From positions 2,255,501 through 2,319,500 of the forward strand of contig NZ_CP020814.1 in assembly GCF_002109385.1 (NCBI RefSeq): a stretch of 64,000 bases of DNA, in the 5' to 3' direction. Numbering within the stretch: the first letter of the stretch is position 1; each line of letters opens with the position of its first letter. This stretch comes from Halalkalibacter krulwichiae. Lineage in GTDB: Bacteria; Bacillota; Bacilli; Bacillales; Bacillaceae_D. Positions 25,193 through 32,514 of this stretch are shown here, in pieces. A model generated the notes under the pieces. The model saw only the letters and a list, made by a program, of their open reading frames with translations. It made no database searches and was not told the DNA's origin. The position numbers were made by a program, and so were the translations under genes.

Positions 25193-26644
25193 TTATAGGA
25201 TTGGTGATAATAACCTTGAAATAGATTCTTTAAATCTTATTTTTAATGACCGTTGTTCATATTCATGAAGTGTAAGTTCTTTAGATTGTTTAATGTCCTC
25301 TTGAAATACCCTTGTTAAGTTAGAAACTTCTTCTTGAGAGTAAAGAAACGCATTCACTTCAAAATTCAACCTGAAACTTCGAACATCAATATTCGCCGTA
25401 CCAACAGACGCAATTTGATCATCACACACGATTGTTTTGCAATGTAAGAAGCCATTATTGTATATATACACTTTAGCGCCTATTTTTAGAAGCTCCCCTA
25501 TATTAGAATAGGTTGCCCAATATACAAACGGATGGTCTGGTTTATTAGGTAACATTATTCGAACATCTAATCCCGAAAAACAAGCAATTTTTAATGCATC
25601 TAATAAACTATCGTCAGGAATAAAATAAGGCGTTTGGATATAAACATATTCTTTCGCAGATAAAATCATCTTAATATATGCTTTCTTTATTTGTTGGAGT
25701 TGCGAATCTGGCCCACTTGAAACAATCTGGATTCCTACCTTCCCATAATTTCTAGAGAATGGATAAAGAAAATCTTTAATAAGTAACTCTTTATTGGCAG
25801 CTTGATTCCAGTCTTGGATAAATCTTGTTTGAATATGATTAACGGCCTCCCCTTTTATTTTAAGGTGAGTGTCTCGCCAATATCCAAATCGATGATTTAA
25901 TCCTAAGTATTCATCTCCTACGTTAAAGCCACCGATATAGCCAATTTCACCATCAATCACTACTAGTTTGCGATGGTTTCGAAAGTTAAGTGTTAAATTT
26001 ATGAAAGGAATTCTCGAAGGAAAAAAAGCCTCAACTTCACCTCCGGCATTTTTAATTTTTCCGATAAATCGTTTACTCAAACCTCTTGATCCTAAATCAT
26101 CATATAACAACCGTACTTGAACACCTTCACGCGCTTTTTTTGCTAGTTCATTTGCTATTTTATTACCTAACTCATCATCTCGAATAATGTAATACAATAT
26201 ATGTATATGTGTTTTAGCCTGTTTAATATCATTTAAGAGTGAGTCAAATTTCTCTTTCCCACTTGTATAAATGGTGACTTGATTATTTTGAGTCAGTAAA
26301 GAGGCGTTATTGGTCAAATTCATTATAATAAAATCTTTATACTTCTCTATAACAGGATCATATAGGCGTCCATTACGAACTCGTAAAGTCTCTAATTGAT
26401 TCGTGACAGCTCCTTTTAGCAATTCGTAGCTTCTTTTATCCCAGCGAAAAAGTTTTGACCTACTTAAATTCCTCCCAAAAATGATATATAAAATAAAACC
26501 AACTATCGGTAAGAAAGTAAGGACGAGTGCCCATGTCCAAATAGAATTTACATTTCTTCTTTCTAAAAAAATAATCATCAGTACAAGTGCTGTATTCATG
26601 ATAAAAATGATTGATACCATAATTGCCATTACATTCATCATCAT
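25193..26644 (-). CDS. cls: Cardiolipin synthase
   Basis: A 483-residue membrane enzyme joining two phosphatidylglycerols into cardiolipin. Two N-terminal membrane segments (IIFIMNTALVLMIIF and WALVLTFLPIVGFILYIIFG) precede two phospholipase-D HKD motifs: HRKLVVIDGEIGYIGG and HCKTIVCDDQIASVGTAN. Both are intact. The start is the ATG at 26644, because GGTGGAGG inside the longer frame serves as its ribosome binding site. It ends about 40 bases before the regulator gene with no hairpin visible between, though the two need not share control. Confidence 0.92.
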   Translation of the reverse strand: MMMNVMAIMVSIIFIMNTALVLMIIFLERRNVNSIWTWALVLTFLPIVGFILYIIFGRNLSRSKLFRWDKRSYELLKGAVTNQLETLRVRNGRLYDPVIEKYKDFIIMNLTNNASLLTQNNQVTIYTSGKEKFDSLLNDIKQAKTHIHILYYIIRDDELGNKIANELAKKAREGVQVRLLYDDLGSRGLSKRFIGKIKNAGGEVEAFFPSRIPFINLTLNFRNHRKLVVIDGEIGYIGGFNVGDEYLGLNHRFGYWRDTHLKIKGEAVNHIQTRFIQDWNQAANKELLIKDFLYPFSRNYGKVGIQIVSSGPDSQLQQIKKAYIKMILSAKEYVYIQTPYFIPDDSLLDALKIACFSGLDVRIMLPNKPDHPFVYWATYSNIGELLKIGAKVYIYNNGFLHCKTIVCDDQIASVGTANIDVRSFRLNFEVNAFLYSQEEVSNLTRVFQEDIKQSKELTLHEYEQRSLKIRFKESISRLLSPIL

Positions 26645-26817
26645 GCCTCCACCCATTTAACAGTTAATGCGTATATGATTAGAATAACATGTTTCCATCA
26701 ATTGTCTAATAAACCAAATAAATGTCTTGATAGAGTTCAGTTAAAGGGTGGAAAGCCGACTTCATAAGTTGAAATAAAAGCGAAAACGCATTTCCGCCTA
26801 AGCATAGTCTGCATTGA

Positions 26818-28104
26818 CTAACGTTTAATTACATTGAAATTTTCACCTATTAGAAGCCAATTTTGTGGAAAAGGCAGCCCAAGTTTCCAGTAACTAATCC
26901 CTCTCAAACCTAGTCGCTTTATTAGATTAAATTTCGCTTGAATGGAACGGGCATCTTCGAACCAAACTTTGTGGGCTTTCGATTGTTCATCAACATAATC
27001 AAAATGAGGGGCTTGTGCTTGATAATCATATTGAATGGCCACTTGATTATCACGAGCAATTTCAATCGCCTTTTGGGGACTAATGGCTCGTGCGTATGGA
27101 CCACCTTGAATATAAGGCAAAGTCCAATCATATCCATATAAATTTTGCCCCATTATAATTTTTGAGGCGGGCATTTCTGTTAATGCATATTGGATTACTT
27201 GTTCTACTGGACCAATTGGTGATACCGCCATTGGCGGTCCTGCAGAATATCCCCATTCATACGTCATTAACACGACAAAATCGACTATTTCACCATGAGC
27301 TCTATAATCATGAGCCTCATACCATTGCCCTGGCTGATCAGCCCTTGTTTTCGGTGCTAGGGCAGTTGAAATGAGTAGCCTTTCTGCTCTTAATCTTTCA
27401 GCTGCTCTTCTTAAAAAGTGATTATAAGCAATTCGTTGATCTCCTGGCAAAAATTCAAAATCAAAATGAACATCTGTAAATCGTCCAACCCTTTTCGTTT
27501 CAGCAATAATATTATCCAATAGTAACTCCTGCACAGCCCGACTCTGAAGAATTTCTCTACCTAGTTCACCACTGAATTGACCTCCTTCTAGATTCGTTAT
27601 TACCATCATTAGTGATGCCCCCGTTTCTCGTGCAACTTCTGGTATTCCAGTTAAAGGCTGAGGATTCAATGAGCCGTCTCTTCTAACTTCATAGCTAAAA
27701 GGTGCTAAATAGGTCAAATAGGGTCCAGCTCTTCTTGCATCACTTAGAAGAGCTGGGCTTACAGTACCTCTAGGTTCAATGTATGCATTCGTTTCTATAC
27801 TCTGTTTAACTGCCGGGGGAATGTATATTCGTATTCCAACTCGTAACGGCTGCAATAAATTTATTTGATTAATTTGCGCTAATGTAAAGTAATCAATTCC
27901 AAAACGTTGACCTATCGACCAGAGACTATCGCCTTGTTGTACCCAATAAAACTGCCCCCAAATAGGAATGACGATTGATTGACCGATTACAAGTTGATTT
28001 GGGATTGAAATCTTATTTGTTTGAACAAGTTCACTAACAGTCGTTTGATAACTTTGAGCAATAGTCCAAAGTGTATCACCTGGTCGAACCACATGGATTT
28101 GCAC
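26818..28104 (-). CDS. Spore cortex fragment-lytic enzyme SleL/YaaH-like (LysM + GH18)
   Basis: A 428-residue spore-associated N-acetylglucosaminidase. Two LysM repeats (VRPGDTLWTIAQSY and VQQGDSLWSIGQRF) occupy the first 100 residues. Then comes a GH18 barrel with the catalytic strand DVHFDFEFLPGDQ, where Glu is the acid. The downstream blocks VDFVVLMTYEWGYSAGPP, GQNLYGYDWTLPY and ISYWKLGLPFPQNW match YaaH of Bacillus subtilis closely. It helps break down cortex muropeptides at germination. GTG 28104 is taken as start (GGGGG eight bases upstream). It should be expressed in the mother cell. Confidence 0.9.
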   Translation of the reverse strand: MQIHVVRPGDTLWTIAQSYQTTVSELVQTNKISIPNQLVIGQSIVIPIWGQFYWVQQGDSLWSIGQRFGIDYFTLAQINQINLLQPLRVGIRIYIPPAVKQSIETNAYIEPRGTVSPALLSDARRAGPYLTYLAPFSYEVRRDGSLNPQPLTGIPEVARETGASLMMVITNLEGGQFSGELGREILQSRAVQELLLDNIIAETKRVGRFTDVHFDFEFLPGDQRIAYNHFLRRAAERLRAERLLISTALAPKTRADQPGQWYEAHDYRAHGEIVDFVVLMTYEWGYSAGPPMAVSPIGPVEQVIQYALTEMPASKIIMGQNLYGYDWTLPYIQGGPYARAISPQKAIEIARDNQVAIQYDYQAQAPHFDYVDEQSKAHKVWFEDARSIQAKFNLIKRLGLRGISYWKLGLPFPQNWLLIGENFNVIKR

Positions 28105-28231
28105 AGTTTCATCCCCCATTTCTTAGAAGACAAGAATTCTTTGATTATGGTATGAGGTATAGAAAATGTCCTATACACTGTCTTTTTAAAAAGGCTATGA
28201 TATGGATATGATTGTTGTAAGGAGGGTCAAA

Positions 28232-28876
28232 ATGGAATTAATGTATTTATCGATCTTACTAGCATTAATAGTATCGTTCCTTCCGTATTTAAAATCTATT
28301 TTAGGAACCATTCATACTTTAATTCATGAAACAGGTCATGCACTTGCTGCTATCTTGACTAGCGGGAAAGTTTACAAAATCTACCTTTACTCAAATACAA
28401 GCGGGTTAGCATATACTGGATCAACTTCTTGGCTAAGCTCAGTGATTATCGCTTATGCAGGATACACTTTTTCATCATTAGTCGTGCTCTTTGCCTTTTA
28501 CTTAATCATCCATTAAAAGGTCATTATCTTATTTTATATTTACCTTTTTATCGCTTTGAGTAATCTAGTTCTTTGGGTACGCAATACTTATGGGGTTATA
28601 TGGCTTACTTGTTATTTAATCGGATCTATACTTGTCATTTATAATCAACTTGTGGAAGTTAAAGCTTTTGTTGTTTATTTGTTGTCGAGCATCATCTTAG
28701 TCCAATCTGTATTAGCGTCGATAGCAATTTTTCTAAAAAGCATTACGAATGCCTCCCAAGCTGGAGATGCAACAAGTTTACAAAAGTTAACGTTTATTCC
28801 CGCTTTTATATGGGGCTTTCTCTTTTTCTCTCAATCGGTAGTGGCAGCTTCTTATATCGTTATTTATTTAATTTAA
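28232..28876 (+). pseudogene. M50-type membrane metallopeptidase, interrupted by in-frame TAA
   Basis: A 215-codon membrane protein of the M50B type. It has the zinc motif HETGHAL near residue 33 and several hydrophobic segments. AGGAGGG precedes ATG 28232. The frame is cut at codon 95 by TAA (28514-28516) and then stays open to 28876 (YLFIALSNLVLWVRN and more segments). A single change such as CAA to TAA would explain it. An alternative of several indels is possible because another frame nearby reads LKGHYLILYLP. The second half has no clear own start, so this copy is probably non-functional unless the stop is an error. Confidence 0.7.
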
Positions 28877-28892
28877 TAATAAAGAGTAAGTC

Positions 28893-29462
28893 TCAATTCA
28901 ACCATGTTGTAAATGATTCAAAAGAAGTCTTCGTAACGGAAGGAGGATTCATGTCAGGATAGCCTAAATATATAAACGCTACAAGATCTCCATTTTGAGA
29001 TAGCTGGAAAAAATCTTTTACTTTTGGATGATAGCAAAGCGGACCCGTTCTCCAAATCGCTCCTAACCCGAAATAATGTGCGGCTAATAGCATATTCTGT
29101 ACGGCACTATGAACAGCTGCATATTCTTCAATTGAGATTACATTTCTTTGAGAGTGAGGTTCAACTGCAACAGCAATGATTACCGGTGCTCGTAATGGAT
29201 TTTTTTTTGCTCGTTCAAGTTTCTTTGATTTCACATCTAGATTCTCTTCTTGAATTTGCTCATCTTCAATCTTTTCAAATAATAGGCCTAATCGTTTTCG
29301 TGCATCACCTTCAAGCACAAAAAACTTCCAAGGTTCTGTTCGATAATGATTAGGAGCGTGAATCCCTGCATGTAATACTTCCTCTATTAATTCATGCGGT
29401 ACAGGGTCTGACTTTACTTTTCCAATACTTCTTCTAGTAAGAATTCCCTTAATTAAATCCAT
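28893..29462 (-). CDS. Nitroreductase-family protein (YdjA-like)
   Basis: A 189-residue FMN-dependent NAD(P)H oxidoreductase. The N-terminal RRSIGKVKSDPVP with the first FMN-contact arginines, the HAPNHYRTEPWKFFVLEG block, and the C-terminal GLGAIWRTGPLCYHP are typical of YdjA-type nitroreductases. The natural substrate is not known. A strong AAGGAGG precedes the ATG. It converges on the M50-like gene with a 16-base gap and no clear terminator. Confidence 0.88.
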   Translation of the reverse strand: MDLIKGILTRRSIGKVKSDPVPHELIEEVLHAGIHAPNHYRTEPWKFFVLEGDARKRLGLLFEKIEDEQIQEENLDVKSKKLERAKKNPLRAPVIIAVAVEPHSQRNVISIEEYAAVHSAVQNMLLAAHYFGLGAIWRTGPLCYHPKVKDFFQLSQNGDLVAFIYLGYPDMNPPSVTKTSFESFTTWLN

Positions 29463-29756
29463 TAGAGCCCTCCTTAGGTAAAAAACTTTTCACAGAAAAC
29501 ATTGTTCAATGAGTTAATCTCGTTTTTCAACGCAGGTTTTTTTAGTAAAGTAATACAAGTTGATTTGAAAATTAAGCATTATTAAAATAACAGCTTATTG
29601 CTCCTATATGATATATTTTGGCTATTTATGATAAAGTAAGATAAGTGAGACGAGTCAAAATGTTTCCCCCTTTACGGAGACTAAATGGACACCTTAAAAT
29701 ATACTAATAACAATCTATATGATCACATCTTCAAATTAGGTCAAAGGAGTTGACCC

Positions 29757-31130
29757 ATTACGAAACAGAATATTTTTCGAATTTTAGGCGTAATTTGTTA
29801 TTTGACTTCCATACTATATTTAATTGAATTATTTTCCCAAAGTGAACTACTTAAGTTAATTTATAGTAGTTTAGCCGGGGTGTTACTTTTCTCTACACTC
29901 TTTTTCTTATCTAATGTCAACCGGGTTGTCGTTTTAACCTTAGTTGCTATCGGTAGTTACTTACTTATAAGAGAAGATGCTGGCTTTAAGACAGCCGTAC
30001 TAGGGTTAGGAGAAAACACAAACCTGCTATCCTTATTTTTGTTGATTCCGTTGATCGGCACTTTCATGTCAACAGCTGGATATTTATCTGCACTTAAACA
30101 AAAAGTGCAAGCGAAGACAAAAGCAACTGGGGCACATCCTTATCGACTTAGTTTTATCTTAACGGCCACCATTAGTATTCTATTAAACTTTGGCTCAATG
30201 GCGATTGTTAAACGAATCATCGATGAAAGCTTTTCAGGTTTTCAGAACAAAAAATTAACATTAAATATTATGCGAGCCTTTGCTACTTCGATGTTCTGGT
30301 CACCATATTTTGTTAATGTCGCTTTAGTTTTGGTTTTATTTGATGTTGCTTGGATTGATATCGGCGGGTTCGGCCTGATCATTGCTTGTATTTACATTCT
30401 CATTTGTATCGCAATGTTTCGTTACATATCTTTTCCGGTTGATCCACTTATCGAGAGAACGGACAGCGAAGAAAAGTCATTTGGATCCTCTTCTTTACGT
30501 CCATTCGCGCTCTTTGCAATCGTTCTAGTATGTTTATCTTTTTTACTGGATTTTATTTTAGAAGTAAATATGTTAACGATCGTGTCGTTATTATCAATAG
30601 TACTTCCAATAATTTGGGCCGTTCTTTCAAAGGTATTCAAAACATTTATCCAAAATGTGATTGAACAAATATTCTACTCTTTTGAGCGATTGAAAAATGA
30701 GTTAGCAGTCTTTATAAGTGCTGGCTTTTTAGGAGTGGCAATGTCTCTCACAAATATCGGTGCCTTAATCTCGGGCTTTCTATTCGAGGCATCATACGGA
30801 TCAATTTATTTATTAAGTTTGTTGCTTGTATTAATTGCAACATTATTAGCACAAATAGCCATTCACCCTGTTATTATTGTTATTGGTATCGGAAGTGCGT
30901 TATCACCAGCTATGTTTGGTGTTAGTGCTGAGTATTTAGCGCTGCTATTACTTATCTCATGGTCTATTGCAACACAATTATCTCCATTCTCAGGACAAAT
31001 ATTAATGGCGTCAAGGTTAATGGAGCAACCGAGCAGAGTCATCGTCAAGCAGAACATTCTGTTCGTTTCACTAAGTGGTGTTATCTTAACAACCATTTTA
31101 TATAGCTTTTATTTACTAGGATGGGTATAG
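29757..31130 (+). CDS. Polytopic membrane protein of unknown function, possible ATT start
   Basis: About 457 residues with some 10-12 hydrophobic segments and one soluble stretch near residue 225 (DPLIERTDSEEKSF). It resembles ion-transporter-superfamily permeases in general shape only; no substrate motif is seen. The first usual start codon in frame (TTG 29802) has no ribosome binding site. A perfect AAAGGAG lies 7-8 bases before an ATT at 29757 that opens the same frame with a sensible N-terminus (TKQNIFRILGVICYLTS). I take ATT as the likely start. It is followed after 15 bases by the MmcB-like gene. Confidence 0.7.
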   Translation: MTKQNIFRILGVICYLTSILYLIELFSQSELLKLIYSSLAGVLLFSTLFFLSNVNRVVVLTLVAIGSYLLIREDAGFKTAVLGLGENTNLLSLFLLIPLIGTFMSTAGYLSALKQKVQAKTKATGAHPYRLSFILTATISILLNFGSMAIVKRIIDESFSGFQNKKLTLNIMRAFATSMFWSPYFVNVALVLVLFDVAWIDIGGFGLIIACIYILICIAMFRYISFPVDPLIERTDSEEKSFGSSSLRPFALFAIVLVCLSFLLDFILEVNMLTIVSLLSIVLPIIWAVLSKVFKTFIQNVIEQIFYSFERLKNELAVFISAGFLGVAMSLTNIGALISGFLFEASYGSIYLLSLLLVLIATLLAQIAIHPVIIVIGIGSALSPAMFGVSAEYLALLLLISWSIATQLSPFSGQILMASRLMEQPSRVIVKQNILFVSLSGVILTTILYSFYLLGWV

Positions 31131-31145
31131 GAAGGGTTTTTTTAA

Positions 31146-31844
31146 ATGGAAAGTCATGTTCATAAACACCTTAAGAAACAATCTTTGTATTGGCTGAAAG
31201 AAAAAATGACTGATTTATGTGCAAATGAAGTTAAGTTATTTGTTCGCAGAAAACGTTTTAAAGCAGATGCTCTTGGGATCAATCTAAAAAGGAAAGAAGC
31301 ACGTATTATTGAGGTGAAAGCAACTCGCTCTGACTTTTTACGAGATGAAGTGCTTCACTCAGATTGTGGCTATTATCAAATCGCCCATTATGCTTATATT
31401 ATGACACCTGTTGGTCTGATAACTTTAGATGAAGTACCAAAGGGGTATGGCCTATTGGAAATTGATGAATACGATACAATTATCGTTAAACGAAAGCCAA
31501 CTCGTAATCCAAATCCTGTTCTAAGCTTAGATATCCTTATAAAACGTACCGGGCGAGCTGCAACAAATGCTGTTTTATACCAGGAACTTTCGAGAGAGAC
31601 AAAAGATAAAACGGATGGGGAATTTTCAAAAGGGGCAACCGTTCAATTAATAAGCGCTACATGTCCTGCATGCAAAAAAAGAAAAAAATATTTAACAAAA
31701 ATTAACGAAGCTGAGGTAGCTTGTAAAGCACGAGGCTGTAAGAATGCAATTCCCCTCTCAAAAGCAAGAGTGCATATCATTACACAATACAATGAAAGTT
31801 TCTTTAAACAATTAAAACAACTCAACGATGAAGAACAGGAGTAA
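31146..31844 (+). CDS. MmcB-family DNA repair-type nuclease
   Basis: A 232-residue protein matching the MmcB/DUF1052 family: a restriction-endonuclease-like fold in which ADALGINLKRKEARIIEVKATRSDF carries the Asp...Glu-x-Lys catalytic pattern (KADALGINL, IIEVKATRSDF). The C-terminus adds a four-cysteine zinc ribbon (CPACKKRKKYL and CKARGC). Family members are linked to damage-inducible repair in other bacteria; the role here is inferred. It overlaps in spacing with neighbours on both sides, suggesting a three-gene operon (29757-32145). Confidence 0.78.
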   Translation: MESHVHKHLKKQSLYWLKEKMTDLCANEVKLFVRRKRFKADALGINLKRKEARIIEVKATRSDFLRDEVLHSDCGYYQIAHYAYIMTPVGLITLDEVPKGYGLLEIDEYDTIIVKRKPTRNPNPVLSLDILIKRTGRAATNAVLYQELSRETKDKTDGEFSKGATVQLISATCPACKKRKKYLTKINEAEVACKARGCKNAIPLSKARVHIITQYNESFFKQLKQLNDEEQE

Positions 31845-31848
31845 GCAT

Positions 31849-32145
31849 ATGAATAAAAAAGAAATGGAAGAAAAGATTATCGAAAACTATCAAAAAGATG
31901 AGAGCATGATGGTTCTAGTTTTTGCTCAATGGTGCATTAATCAAGATTTAGATCCGATTGAGATATATAAGAAAGCTTACCCTAACCAAGAGAAAAATGA
32001 AGCTCTTGATTATGCGTTAAACTTAACTGTCCCTAAAGAGGAATCAGAAACGATCGCTAATGAAACTTTACTTGGAGTCCTGTCTTTATTTGGGAATGAT
32101 GACCTTGCATTTATCGTTCAAGAGGAAATAAAGAAAATGCAATAA
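31849..32145 (+). CDS. Hypothetical acidic protein (98 aa), MmcB operon
   Basis: Not recognised by name. An acidic helical protein (MNKKEMEEKIIENYQKDESM, MVLVFAQWCINQDLDP, FGNDDLAFIVQEEIKKMQ). Its ATG lies four bases after the MmcB-like stop, and AGGAG is formed by the end of that gene, so translation is probably coupled. Its fixed place behind a nuclease suggests a partner or inhibitor, which is only inference. Confidence 0.7.
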   Translation: MNKKEMEEKIIENYQKDESMMVLVFAQWCINQDLDPIEIYKKAYPNQEKNEALDYALNLTVPKEESETIANETLLGVLSLFGNDDLAFIVQEEIKKMQ

Positions 32146-32153
32146 AAATAAAA

Positions 32154-32199
32154 AAGAGGATGAATGATTGGAGTTACATATTCCTTCATTCATCTTCTA
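32154..32199 (+). terminator. Terminator of the MmcB-like operon
   Basis: AGAGGATGAATGA pairs with TTCATTCATCTTCT around a 17-base loop; a weak T-rich tail follows. Confidence 0.65.
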
Positions 32200-32217
32200 T
32201 TATGTTACACGCAATTT

Positions 32218-32400
32218 TTAGTCACTAATATGCTCGGTTGACCTTTTTATGTATACTAATAAACCAAGATAAAGGACATTCATGACAACAGTAAACAATA
32301 GAATTTCAACTAAATAATCTATCCCTGTAAACAGACTTCCGATAAGCAAGCCATTTATAAAGAAGAAACCTATAATAATTAATATTTTTCTTGCTGACAA
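32218..32400 (-). CDS. Small membrane protein (60 aa)
   Basis: Not recognised. Two transmembrane segments (ILIIIGFFFINGLLIGSLF and ILLFTVVMNVLYLGLLVYI) and a short polar tail. TTG 32400 is the likely start because AAGGAG stands eight bases upstream; the in-frame GTG nine bases earlier overlaps that site. Convergent with the MmcB-like operon. Confidence 0.6.
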   Translation of the reverse strand: MSARKILIIIGFFFINGLLIGSLFTGIDYLVEILLFTVVMNVLYLGLLVYIKRSTEHISD

Positions 32401-32468
32401 GATTATCACTCCTTTATAAAAGATTGAATTGATTTTAAATCATTTGCAAACATTTAGCAAATAGATCA

Positions 32469-32501
32469 AAAAGGAGATCCATTATGGATGTATCTCCTTT
32501 A
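32469..32501 (-). terminator. Helicase gene terminator
   Basis: AAAGGAGAT pairs with ATCTCCTTT; TTTTTGATC follows on the minus strand. It lies 14 bases after the helicase stop. Confidence 0.75.
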
Positions 32502-32514
32502 GTCATTATTTGCT

